The notes under the pieces are model-generated. The model was given only the letters and a program-made list of their open reading frames with translations. It did no database searches and was not told the origin of the DNA. 64,000 nucleotides of DNA from the NCBI GenBank assembly GCA_012295275.1, contig CM022675.1, positions 17,128,189 through 17,192,188 of the forward strand, in the 5' to 3' direction. Positions 31,101 to 39,622 of the stretch are shown here, in pieces. Origin of the DNA: Chrysomallon squamiferum (Eukaryota; Mollusca; Gastropoda; Neomphalida; Peltospiridae). Position 1 is the first letter of the stretch, and the number at the start of each line of letters is the position of its first letter. A program made the position numbers and the translations under genes.

Positions 31101-34100
31101 TGAATGGTAAGAGAAGGGGATTTGTGTTTAATGTATTTGAAAATTCCAGAGATATAAAGAAAGCCTATCACTGATCTTTACATCATCAGTGTATTTGTGG
31201 TTGAAAGTGGTGCAACTTGGAAAGTCTGCAGCAATATTTTTATTTTTGTTTGTGATTTCTTTATTCAGCCTCTTGCTTTTATAAAACTAAATGTAACTGA
31301 TGTAGAACAGCAATAAAATATTGGACAAAGTGGAAGCAAAATTTACCAATTCTTCCAAATGCTATTTAAAAATTATGAACAAAAGACATATAGAACTTCA
31401 TCAAGAGTTAAAAGTAAGGTGAAGTTTAGTTATCTAACAAATGTCAGCCTTTTACTTAAATCTGACATTATTCAAGTCTACGAACCTACTATTTCATCTG
31501 AATCTGTTACTAGGAATTGTTAAATATATTTAACACTGCATTCTATAAGATCTAACAGTAACTGTAAAAATTAATAAATCTTTTTTTCTGGCTTAATTTA
31601 TTAACAATAGAGCTTTATTTTATTAATTTATCTTTTTAAAAAAGAAAGTGGTTTACCTGCATGTCTGACAGATTTTACAATTTGGGCACTGCCAGCCAGC
31701 TCTCACGGTTGGTTTCACTTCAACTGGTGGGCACAAGCAGTTGCCATGGTAATGATCTCCACAGTTTGTGCAGAACAGCTGTTCTGCAATGTTTCCCTGT
31801 GTACCACACTGAACACAAAGTGCTGCAGACCCAGCTATAAAAAACACACAATAAGATATGAAAATTGTTCCAAATATTTTTTCACTACTCTTATTACTTT
31901 TCCTGAAAAAAATCTTTTATCAAAGAAAAATACAAATATTCTGTTACAAAAAAAAAGAAAAGAAAGAAAATTTGTTTCTGTTTATTTTCTAACCAATATA
32001 TTTCAGTTATCTTAACCGCAAAATGTAGAAAATGCATCTGTACAAACCTATCATTTCAGCTTGATCAAAATGTTCTCCACAAAGCAGAGAGAGTGTCTTT
32101 ATATCCTGTATGTAAAAACAAACAAAAATACATCATTGGCTATTGTACTGTGTAGTATTATTACACTTAAAAGTTTATTTCCATGTGTGCACATATATTC
32201 TATGGTCAATAACATTTAGCAATAAAAAAAAAACAAATAAAAAAATGTTTTAATACTGTTTATTTTTTTATTGCAATTTTTAAATTTATATTGATCCAAA
32301 AGAAAACATTACAAATAGATGAATTATTAATAGTTGTTTTTAATATAAAAAAAATTCAATTTAATTCATTTTAACTTACATATACAGTAAAGCCATAAAC
32401 AATTATCTAAGCATAAATCTAGTTAATAAAACAAAAATTATTAGAGAAATTAAATATAATCAGTTCAACATATTTCTTTAAAATTTAACCAAATAAGTTA
32501 TAAACTAAAGCAGAAAACAGAGAGATATTACCTGAAAACATCCACCTGCAGAAGCACATGGATAGTGAAATCTTTTATGGCATTGTGGTCCCCGACAGGG
32601 AATAGTTGCCCCAAACCGTCTACAATAAGAACATTTTTGTGTCAATCCTGCAAACACAGCCCGATCAACAAACTGCAGTTTCTGTTCCTCTAGTGTAACA
32701 CCTTCTGACCAAGCAGCACAACAATGGTGAGACCAGCAGTGCCCTGCAATGTAATAAAATGAACCTATAATAAATAATTATCTGATTCAAACTTCCACGT
32801 GCTGACTTTGTTATAAATTAGGCAAATTATTGTAAGTGATATGTGTCAGTCAACTACATTTCTAAGCAGTTCTACAGAATCTGTCTTTACTAATAAAGTA
32901 TGTTTAAATCAAACATTCATAGGCTGACATCTTTTGAGTTTGGCCAGATAAAAATAAGGCACATCTGTAGTTGTAGATTATTATACAATAAACAGAATAT
33001 AATCTACTGTAATAAAATAAAACTTAAAATCAACACCATCTGTTCAAAATAGTTTTATCATCTGCCTAATTTTAAGCACATGGTCAAATCATCAATAGCA
33101 CAGTGCAGTTTGACTTAAGCAATCTATTGTAATCAAATACACTATGCTAACTTGTTAATGCCAGCTCCTGTTAAGCATTAATTATGTGACTAAATGATCA
33201 GCAGTACCATGCAATGAAACATATATATAATAATTAAGAGTACTTAAGTTGAACTTCACTCTTCTGGTTAATCTGTATTTGTGTATCACAAAATACTAAT
33301 TTCATAACAAAGAATCAGTCGAAAGTAAAGTGCATTAAATTACCTTTTTTTTTTTTTTTTCCTATTTGAAAGAACATCTTAGCAGTTATAAAAAGTAAAT
33401 GAAAGATTACCTGTGGCCTCAAAAACTTGGCTAATTTCGATATCTTCAGGAAAACCAACAACATTCAGTTCATCAATAACTTGCTGACAGCCTGTTTCAT
33501 CTTCAAATGATGAATGACGAGGAGATCGACTTCGATCTCTGTAAAAGATTAAGTAATATAACAACATAGATAATATATTTAACATATAAGATAGTAAATA
33601 ATAACTCACAGAAAATACACTTTTGATTACATCTGTGACAATGCACAATGAATCAAGGACTAAACTGCATTTTAAAGGTGATGATATATGGAAACATTTT
33701 TATTTCCTTAGCTTCATTTTGATACCATTCCCATTTTCAAACTGTATGTAGCTGCAAACATATCCCTTCAAAATATAATAGACTTGAAAATGTATATAGC
33801 TGTTTCTGTAAATTAATTCCTGACTATGTGTTCAGGTTTTATTTAATTTATTAGGCTTCTGAATACGGACCAATCCACTGTCAAAAAAAAGTCAGAATAA
33901 ATATTGTTTAAAAATAAACAAACAATACATGCTTCATATAATAGTCTTTAATTGTGTCCAAACAATACTCTGGAATACAGTCAAAATCAATTAAGAAATT
34001 CTGAAGAAAACAAAAACAAACCTTGATATTTTCAGAGGATGGCGAGTTCTTCTCCATGTGAGTGGCTTTGGGCTTTTATCTCTACCTCGATCATCTTGTT

Positions 34101-37100
34101 CAGCTGAACCTCGTCTTGTTTTCTGCAGGACTCGTTTGAAAGGGTTAAATCCAGGAGTTGGTTCGAAGTAACACAACTCACCTTGGCCTAGTAGACTTCT
34201 CTCACCACAGTTACAGAATGAACATAAGTGAACTTGTCTGAAGAAAGGTATGTGTAAAAAATGAAAGGGAAATGAATGAGCAATTATTACCACCAAAAAA
34301 TATTAGAAGAATGTAATATCTGATATGTGACATATCATTCCTCCAAAAACTACATGAATGATTACGTATCAGTTTTTTTGCATAGAGGTAACACAAATCA
34401 ATTAACAAAAAATTAAATAAATGAAAGTTAAATTCCTTTACTTTAAAATAGCCCAATATTTATCTTTTAAAATTGTTGTTACTGATGTGTAATAAAAAAA
34501 GGAGATAAATTTTTTATTACAATATTTCTGCAACATATTACATACCCTTGTGTATCAGATTCCTCCATTGAAGGTTCATCAACAATTGCTCTTGTTCTTT
34601 CCAAAGAGGAGCTTGCTGTAAAAATTAGTTTTATGAAACTAAGTCACTTATGAAAACTATATTATCAGAAATAAAATTAAGCGATAGTAATTTTAGCAGA
34701 AATAAAAATTATTAATCATTATAATAAAAATGGACAATGACTTTAATTTCTCAAGAAAAATTTAAAAGCAAAACAGTTAAAAAAACATAAATATGTATTC
34801 AAAGGATTGTTAATAAAGAACTACCTAAAGCCATGATTCTAGTTCTGCCTTCAAAACTAGAGTCATTAATACTTGTTTCTAATCGAGATGGAAATACTCC
34901 TGGACGTAAACCAAAGGTAGTAGCAGAAGACAGGTCTTGTCTTGATGAGTATGGTGGTGACTGGAGAGCCTGTCTGTATGCTAAGCTAGAAGCTGCTGGT
35001 CGACCTCTTCGTCCTGTACCTCGAATTCTCCTAATACAAGAATTTCAAAGCTCAAAAAATATGGCCCATCATTTTGTCCACAATCAAAGTTATTTTTGAT
35101 AATTTTGTTGTTTGCTTTTTAACTCTATCTTGTAAACAATGTATTACTAATTAAATATTTTGTAATATTTAATTTCTGAATTAAGTGATGAAGGATCTAG
35201 CACAACTAAATGTCATTTATAACCAAATACATTAGGATAAGATAGTAAAATTGTAGTATTCAACAGTGTTCAATGCATATTCACCTACCTACAAATGATA
35301 TCAGAGTAGGTTTATCTCGATTATACCATGATAGAGAAATGTTAAAACATGAAACTATTTCTAACTGTGTATTTAAAAAACAAAATATTTTGTTGGTGGG
35401 CTATCTTCAAATATCAACATCAACTAATTGTATATCTAAAAAAGTATATAACTAAGATATTAAATTTCATTAATATATAAATAGTATAAGCAAAATTTAA
35501 TAACAGTGTTGTTTTAAATAACAAGCAATTTAAATTTAAATAGTTTTCACATCATTAGTATATTTCAAAAAGATATTTATTTTTAGGAAACACTTACGGG
35601 CTTCTAAGAAATGTTCTTGTACCTCTTCCAAATTCTCCTGGACGACTTCTAGAAAACACAGAAAAATACAAACTGTAGTGATTTCGTATCAAATGTCATC
35701 ACAACTCCATATTGTAACTTTAACTGAAAATCTATTGTAATGAATGTTAATTTAGCAATAGTGAATGATAGTTTCTTGTAATCAAGGAATTTGTCTGAAT
35801 ACAGCTTTATTTATCTCAGCTTTTGTATCAGATGAAAATGGAGCAAATGAAGGTTAAACATTAAAGGCTTCAACAAATTCTGTGTAAACAAAGATGGAAT
35901 CCAGAATGAAGATAGCATGTCACTGGTATTTTATGAAAAGTTCAATAATGAGTATCAAAGTATAAAAATAAGAACTTATAGAACTAACCGATAAATTGCT
36001 TTCCTGGGTACAGGTGATAGACCATCTTTTCTTGGCCTGCCAGGACCTCGTCGACTGGGTTTGATAACTGAACTTGCTGGGTAGAACTTAGCCAATGTAG
36101 GTTCTGATGTCTGTGCAACTTCAAGTCCAGTATCAAATGGCAGTGGAGGTACAGCTGATGGTATAGTAATATTCCCTAACACTTCACTACCAATCTGAGA
36201 TTCATCATAAAGTGGCAGTTCTGATTCTGGTCTGAGTTGAGACTCGACTGCACTCAGTGTATCAGAAGTATCTAAAGTTGCCAGGGATGTGTCAATTTCA
36301 GGAGTAGAATCGTCATCTTCATTATATTGAGATTCCACAGTAGAAAGTGTGACATCATCATGCTGAATTATCTCCTCCTGATTGAAAGATTCCCGAGTCT
36401 CCTCGGTTTGCGAGACATCAGATGTCTCAACTTCAGGTCCACCTGGTATCTCTGATAGAGGTTCTGAATTGGCTACAAAAACATGGCATTAAATACTGTA
36501 AAGTTACAAAAATATATACCTATAACAATACATTATAGACTTTTCATTTATTTTTTTTATTTTTTTTAAATTATACATTTCACAGACTTTATTGAAATAT
36601 GATAAAGTTATTTATAAAGTTGAATTTACAGATGTTGATTTTTATTACTTTTTTTGGGGGGGGGGCCTTCTGCATTTTAAGTATTGTATTAAATGTTCTC
36701 TAAGTGCTATATTTTAGCAGGTTAAAAAAAACTAAATAAATAAATAAATATAATAAATCTGAACCATTCATTATGTGTTGTGTATATTAATGGACAAAAT
36801 GGAATTTCTGATCCTAAATATTATTATAGAAATATATGGAACTGTATGAAAGATATCGTGGTATTTATAATGGAATATTTTGACAAAATCTGGAATCCAA
36901 TCAACAACGGACAAAGTCTGGACCATCTCCATGGCAATAAACTGCTACCTGGTTTACCATTGTACCTTCTCACAAATCCCACTAATTCACTGACCATATC
37001 ATATAAAGATATATATTTCTCAATTTGTTTTTAAATGTTTTGCTTTTACCACTTCCACAACAGAACAACTGTGAACTCCATGAGACAGCATCATGGATGT

Positions 37101-39078
37101 GGCCATATACTTCATGGAACTAGGTCAACATTAAGGTAATTAGGTATGTCTACTGTCTTAACTTTTGAACAAGAAATGCCACAGCAAGATAGAATTAAAA
37201 AAACACAAACAGGAAATTAGTTCAGTAGCCACCAAATGAGCAAAGTTGTCATGTTTGTTTAGGTGATTCAAGATGATTTCAGTGAAAACTTGATAAAACT
37301 GATTAGGTGCCCTAACATTTCTCATTAAACCCAAGGCAAAGTTGTCTGTGCCCTCAAAAAAATAAAAATAATAAAATATAAATCTCTGAAAAGTTAATCA
37401 TATTTTTCATTCTAAGAAATTATTTTACTAATAGATAGGTGCCAGCTGCTATTGTTAGAAATAGGTTTTCTCTGTAACCGTCAGAACTGGCTGATTTTTC
37501 TAACCTTACTGTTGTAAGTTGTTTTTTGCTTCATTTTCCATTAATTTGGTTTTTTTTTATTAAATACAATGAATCTTAAAAATTAAATTTCTATTGTGAG
37601 ATTTAAAAATAATTTTAGAATATTTGTTCAATTGAAACAAAAAAGGTTGAAAATAAATCTTAGTTGAAACAACAATGTAAATTACAGATTCATAAATCTT
37701 TATTAGAAAAGTTTCAAATTTAATCTGATTACAACTGTTTATTTATGCAAAGAATGAATGAAAGCTATGTCATGAGAATTATATGTGTGTTTGTGAGTAT
37801 GCATGTGTATATACACACATACACAGATTTCTTAACACTGTGTGAGAGTTTCTTAATGCTGCAGAATAAAGTGACTGTATAAAATGTTCAACATATATAT
37901 TTTCTTTATTTGAAATACACACAGTGTATACAGTTATATATACTGGCATGACTTTGAACACTTTTACAACACTGAGAAATTTAAAAATTGACAAACACTT
38001 CAAACATATAGAATTGTGCCAAATCAAGAAACAAACTGTCATTACAGGTTTTTAATAGTACACTGTGCAGTAGTACATGCATGTGTCTACTGTAAACTGA
38101 TTAAAAAAATAAATTTATAAGATGACTTTCATTAAATAATTAACACAAATAGAAATGACAATTATCAACTATACTAATTTAGATAGCTCTCACAAAATTT
38201 ATTTACGCATCACTACCTGTTTATTTTTATATTTTAATTTTATGTATTTTATCATAAAAATGCATTTAGAAATAATTTTGTCACACATGATACTTTTAAA
38301 ATTAAATTCAGTTCCATGTCTTACATAATTGGTAATTTGTTATACATTTATTTTATTTTTTACAGAATTATTTACATAGTTCTTTAATTTAGCAGCTTGT
38401 AAATGGTATTAAACAACGATGGTTAAAAACATAAAAATGTAAACTATTTACATTTCTAATAATAAAATCAATGAAGAGTATATTTTATTTCACTTTACAA
38501 GATCAGAAAAATATATTTTTCAAACAAATAAAATTCATGGATTTCTGTCATTCTTTTATTTTACTTCCAAATTACACAAAAATAGCTATTAATGGTCTCT
38601 TGTTGTTGTTAATTGTTTGGTGTTTTTTAATTTTTAACTGAAATATATTGCACTCTTCAAAGGTAACAGTCTTTTTAAAGATATAGTTTTGCTATTTACC
38701 TTTTGCTATACTTTATGTTAATGTCAATAAAATTTACAAAACTTTAGTGGGAAAAAAAATAACAACAACTACATAATACCTAGTGTCTATGCATATAAAA
38801 TGCTATAGTAATTCTATACTAAAACTACATTTAAAAAAAATATATATGTTTACATCATTATTTTAAAAGCGTAATTGTTAGTAAATTTATGGTATATACT
38901 GTTAATTTTAGTTCTACAAATGCTTAAATACAATTGTTCATTATTTTATTATTACTGTATCAGTTTAGGACTATAACAAAGTATTGTAACTACCTGAAGG
39001 GACAAAATAATAAAAAAAATATTAAAAAATGATATGTTTGTTGTGTTACACAACCCTTTAATTTGTCTTACCCTCCAT
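352..39078 (-). CDS. KMT2C: KMT2C/KMT2D (MLL3/4) histone H3K4 methyltransferase, N-terminal ~3,202 codons, C-terminus off left edge
   Basis: Catalytic scaffold of the COMPASS-like complex, which mono-methylates H3K4 at enhancers in the nucleus. I joined 50 coding exons by GT-AG junctions. Frame stays open throughout: ATG at 39078, last exon 507-352 ending in phase 0. Order of parts: AT-hook (GRPRK, residues 147-151), extended PHD (~278-475), PHD fingers (~484-678), second PHD block (845-1032), polyproline, acidic/basic linker, HMG box (~1560-1635), DPY..PPGTP repeats, LxxLL-like box, coiled coil (~3100-3202). This is the order of vertebrate KMT2C. FYRN, FYRC and SET should lie beyond the left edge. 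Invertebrates outside the vertebrate duplication usually have one KMT2C/D gene, so the C-versus-D label is a convention. Drosophila splits this protein into Lpt and trr; here it is one gene. Exon coordinates are given in the part entries. Individual edges may be off by a few bases. Confidence 0.95.
1161..2832. repeat. ~180-bp-period minisatellite with one inverted leading unit, in a KMT2C intron
   Basis: Inside the intron between KMT2C exons 49 and 50, a core starting atccatcaaatagaattt and ending near ..caatcaaaatgcc recurs about nine times. Starts are near 1433, 1583, 1763, 1940, 2127, 2307, 2491, 2673 and 2788. Spacing is mostly 177-187 bp. Each unit also carries a (TATG)n/(TG)n microsatellite tract. 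A tenth copy at about 1161-1234 is in reverse orientation, and its CATA/AAAT tract faces the TATG tract of the first direct copy. This makes a long palindrome at about 1161-1510. Copies are nearly identical, so the expansion looks recent. Confidence 0.93.
2843..2949. repeat. (TG)n/(CA)n tracts with a perfect hairpin, beside a KMT2C donor site
   Basis: A (GT)n run followed by tatata and (CA)n at about 2847-2886 is a perfect inverted repeat. A pure (CA)n of about 50 bases spans 2900-2949. On the transcribed strand this long tract is (UG)n, beginning about 15 nt downstream of the exon 49 donor at 2964. Confidence 0.9.
4716..6860 (-). other. KMT2C: KMT2C coding exons 44-45: acidic segment, SP-repeat region, LxxLL box
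   Basis: Exons 6860-6657 and 6361-4716 (1,646 nt, the longest exon here) encode residues ~2354-2970. After an acidic stretch comes FFTGADGTFDILKYADPELNLDDD, equivalent to LLRSGEFDIIAYTDPELDMGD in vertebrate KMT2C. A Lys/Glu-rich part and many Ser-Pro repeats (SHSPFS, GHSPFSPP, GQHSPRTP) follow, then Gly/Met/Gln-rich sequence. The exon ends at HTLLDELLEQ. Its L-D-E-L-L core fits the LxxLL nuclear-receptor-box pattern and aligns with LLLQDLLDQ of KMT2C. An upstream HIAALLQG occupies the place of a second LxxLL but has Ile for the first Leu. Confidence 0.92.
7634..8918 (-). other. KMT2C: KMT2C coding exons 40-43: Gln/Pro-rich region
   Basis: Exons 8918-8729, 8521-8417, 8232-8078 and 7886-7634 encode residues ~2120-2354. 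Exon 40 has HQQLREILAQQIMKKQKEE, which resembles KLREIILQQQQQKK in vertebrate KMT2C. The remaining exons are Gly/Pro/Met-rich, with a Gln-rich stretch (LGQQLQQHP) in exon 43. No folded domain is apparent. All four joins preserve the frame. Confidence 0.88.
8919..12884 (-). other. Large KMT2C intron (about 4 kb), mostly featureless AT-rich DNA
   Basis: Apart from the candidate cassette exon at 10257-10177, this intron shows no coding signal on either strand. It contains A-runs at 8995-9020 and 9179-9196 and a (TA)n at 10493-10512. Short open frames such as 11395-11664 are Lys-rich translations of AT-rich DNA and are not supported as genes. Confidence 0.7.
10177..10257 (-). other. KMT2C: KMT2C candidate 81-nt cassette exon
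   Basis: Within the 4-kb intron between exons 39 (ends 12885) and 40 (starts 8918), an 81-base segment has an acceptor (..gttgtgtag) and a strong donor (gtaagtta). It is open in the required phase 0 and encodes 27 residues starting HEQLFGRRRGSV. Skipping it also keeps the frame. I recognise no counterpart in vertebrate KMT2C, so it may be a lineage-specific alternative exon or a chance ORF with good splice sites. Confidence 0.4.
12885..15110 (-). other. KMT2C: KMT2C coding exons 37-39: basic helix and DPY/PPGTP proline-rich repeats
   Basis: Exons 15110-14951, 14486-14388 and 14056-12885 encode residues ~1643-2119, counting the microexon. Exon 37 opens with QVSQELRRRQQEAQ, a basic helix, then turns proline-rich. 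Exon 39 is long (1,172 nt) and repeats variants of D-P-Y-x-x-x-P-x-x-T-P (DPYAHPPNTP, NPYLHPPGTPR, DPYSHQPGTPQP). These are the hallmark low-complexity repeats of vertebrate KMT2C (DPYSQPPGTPRP). The first acceptor is a tandem NAGNAG (ttcagcag), so Gln at the exon start may be optional. Confidence 0.9.
14193..16151. repeat. Simple repeats in KMT2C introns
   Basis: Recognisable tracts are a TGAA-rich repeat at about 14193-14240, ATTT/ATTC repeats at about 14786-14830, poly-T at about 15334-15358, (AAT)n at about 15905-15929 and a (TG)19 at about 16114-16151. No gene content was seen in the introns that hold them, apart from the predicted KMT2C exons at 14486-14388 and 15110-14951. Confidence 0.9.
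16507..16527 (-). other. KMT2C: KMT2C candidate 21-nt microexon (AGEFDVE)
   Basis: This 21-base open segment lies between an acceptor (..tttgcag) and a donor (gttggt). Both neighbouring exons (17836-17786 and 15110-14951) join in phase 0, so including or skipping it preserves the frame and adds seven mostly acidic residues. It sits in a 2.7-kb intron that otherwise shows no coding signal. The donor is weak (GTTGGT) and I know of no equivalent in vertebrate KMT2C, so this is a prediction from sequence only. Confidence 0.4.
17786..18890 (-). other. KMT2C: KMT2C coding exons 33-35: HMG box
   Basis: Exons 18890-18694, 18178-18105 and 17836-17786 encode residues ~1528-1635. The motif IIKWEADEALGLNATISSIL is followed by WPERAKQIAKLWRKLTPEEK and a basic tail AKARKNRTSSRVLKAQK. 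This matches the LKWEKEEALGEMATVAPVLY..RVKQIAKLWRKASSQERAPYVQKARDNRAA region of vertebrate KMT2C, annotated there as an HMG-like box. Both internal junctions keep the frame (phases 1 and 0). Confidence 0.92.
19136..20350. mobile_element. Candidate ~1.2-kb DNA-transposon or MITE insertion in a KMT2C intron
   Basis: The left end, gaggtatttcacatccc at 19136, and the reverse complement of the right end at 20350, gaggtatttcacattcc, agree at 16 of 17 positions. Weaker similarity continues inward (gcgcatgtgc against gtgcacgcac). The segment occupies most of the 1.6-kb intron between exons 32 and 33 and is less AT-rich than its surroundings. I could not find a convincing target-site duplication and no transposase frame is visible. 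It could be a degraded non-autonomous element or a coincidence of inverted ends. Confidence 0.4.
20535..25076 (-). other. KMT2C: KMT2C coding exons 23-32: polyproline and charged middle region
   Basis: Exons 25076-24975, 24582-24367, 23954-23793, 23598-23506, 23049-22934, 22485-22272, 21952-21866, 21555-21412, 21218-21099 and 20766-20535 encode residues ~1033-1528. The first is almost pure proline. The next has DGVYLSASGIEHIQSLSMPI followed by a basic run, matching the vertebrate DGVCLTESGMTQLQSLTV segment. Exon 26 starts with GVGGFVARQRSRT and exons 27-28 join as KLEESFPTYLQ-EAFFGKSLLD, another conserved KMT2C signature. Exons 29-31 are acidic (DLSDLPPEDDILKMFD, LDQIDSKMVEDIFKGVL). Exon 32 is Gly/Pro/Met-rich. 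Confidence 0.88.
25372..27065 (-). other. KMT2C: KMT2C coding exons 19-22: second PHD cluster
   Basis: Exons 27065-26961, 26709-26528, 26074-25910 and 25484-25372 encode residues 845-1032. They contain CKSCGAFGRGEEGKMIVC..CGQCYHPYC, then GWRCLDCTVCEGCGSPHDEG..CDECDISYHTYCLDPPL, then CQYCGSKSPG..WQNNYTQCAPCAS..CPACRIMYREDDLIIQC, and finally WLHSLCDGL..CLFCRP. These correspond closely to PHD4-6 of KMT2C, the block that binds histone H4 tails in the vertebrate proteins. The order and spacing of the Cys/His ligands appear intact. The similarity here is the strongest single reason for the gene assignment. Confidence 0.95.
27499..29259 (-). other. KMT2C: KMT2C coding exons 14-18: linker between PHD clusters
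   Basis: Exons 29259-29190, 28824-28700, 28460-28338, 28008-27934 and 27603-27499 encode residues ~679-844. The region is Ser/Asp-rich, then has Arg/Gly/Pro-rich stretches (RAGRLPPGRKKIGAGRPR in exon 16), then an acidic segment ending in IVLANSKDSFTLDQ. That end resembles the VVLFSSSDKFTLNQ that precedes the second PHD cluster in vertebrates. Exon 17 has two in-frame donor candidates, after 27934 and after 27901, differing by 33 nt, so 11 residues are uncertain. Confidence 0.82.
29576..34237 (-). other. KMT2C: KMT2C coding exons 6-13: extended PHD and first PHD cluster
   Basis: Exons 34237-34022, 33538-33411, 32743-32532, 32105-32048, 31834-31657, 30580-30466, 30184-29994 and 29693-29576 encode residues ~273-678. 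Exon 6 starts with CSFCNCGERSLLGQGEL, the zinc knuckle that opens the extended PHD. Exon 8 carries HCWSHHCCAAWSEGV and CSYCRRFGATI..C, its central part, and exon 9 closes it with LCGEHFDQAE. Exon 10 is a PHD (CVQCGTQGN..LFCTNCGDHYHGNCL), and exon 11 is the next (CDICDKGYHTFCLKP..GWKCK). Exons 12-13 hold the Cys-rich CRICTDCGAR..CPLCGKAY finger. Cys/His spacing agrees with PHD1-3 of KMT2C, which bind histones and other chromatin partners. Confidence 0.92.
34546..36472 (-). other. KMT2C: KMT2C coding exons 2-5: acidic N-terminus and AT-hook
   Basis: Exons 36472-35989, 35648-35598, 35030-34825 and 34615-34546 encode residues ~3-273. Exon 2 is acidic and Ser/Thr-rich, then ends with a basic patch containing GRPRKDG (147-153). 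This matches the GRPRKDG-x-SP AT-hook near the N-terminus of vertebrate KMT2C. Exons 3-4 add further Arg/Gly-Arg-Pro segments (RSRPGEFGRG, GRRGRP) that also look DNA-binding. Exon 5 is acidic and leads into the first PHD block. The rest shows little conservation I can recognise, as expected for this disordered region. Confidence 0.85.
36473..39071 (-). other. First KMT2C coding intron (2.6 kb)
   Basis: AT-rich sequence between the start-codon exon and exon 2, with a poly-G run at about 36656-36665. The open frame at 36780-37034 (84 codons) has no splice or homology support that I can see. I recognise no other features. Confidence 0.7.
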
Positions 39079-39241
39079 TTAGAACTGCAGATGTTTTCTG
39101 TGACAAGTGATTTTATCAGGTCTTGACACTGAATCCATGTCGGATGGCTTTAGTCAGGAATACACACCAAGCCAGCCGACTGAATTTTTGCTTTTTGCAA
39201 GTCTTTGCTTGACCCAGCTGGCCACACCGGGAATTTTACAC
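39072..39241 (-). other. KMT2C: KMT2C exon with 5' UTR, 19-codon uORF and start codon
   Basis: The exon runs from an acceptor (..atcatag) at 39242 to a donor (gtaag) starting at 39071. It carries only seven coding bases, ATG GAG G, at 39078-39072. Joining these to the next exon at 36472 gives M-E-A-N-S-E-P-L in the frame of the long downstream exon, which is why this ATG was chosen. Immediately upstream is a short ORF, ATG at 39138 to TAA at 39079. Its stop touches the main ATG (TAAATG). Such uORFs commonly lower translation of the main frame. The protein frame supports the ATG; the exon's 5' boundary is inferred from the splice signal. Confidence 0.7.
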
Positions 39242-39455
39242 CTATGATAGAAAACAAGCAAATAATAACATTCAGAGAGATAGAAAAAAGATTGAAACTA
39301 AAAGATACAATAAGCAAGCCAAATAACAACAAACCAGTACTATGAAACAAAGCTAATTATACAAATTACGCCAAGCACAGCGGCATCTTTGTCCACATTG
39401 ATTGAGGGCAAACATGAAACAAGCGAGATGCAAAACACAGTCAAGCAATACCTAC

Positions 39456-39622
39456 CTAAATAGATTATGGAATTTACAAAAAAAAAATAGCACTGAAAGT
39501 TAGAGCTGTAATTAAATTTCGTAAAAATTTAGAAACTGTAACGTTATAGTATTATTTAGTCCTATAATTCAACGGGAGAATAATCCCTGCACAAAACTTC
39601 AAGTTCGAGAGTCGCCATGTTG
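39456..39622 (-). promoter_or_regulatory. Probable KMT2C transcription start region with YY1-like motif and a non-coding first exon
   Basis: On the minus strand CCAACATGGCGACTC (39623 to about 39609) fits the YY1 consensus AAnATGGCG in the orientation usual just downstream of a start site. A donor TTTAG|gtaggt follows at 39456/39455, and the next exon begins after the acceptor at 39242, giving a short intron of about 210 bp. The region is richer in CpG than its surroundings. The ATG inside the motif opens an 18-codon frame. The assignment rests on motif and position only. Confidence 0.35.

Noticed and set aside
36780-37034. 84-codon frame in the first KMT2C intron
   Set aside because: No homology recognised, AT-driven composition, and no acceptor/donor arrangement linking it to the gene.
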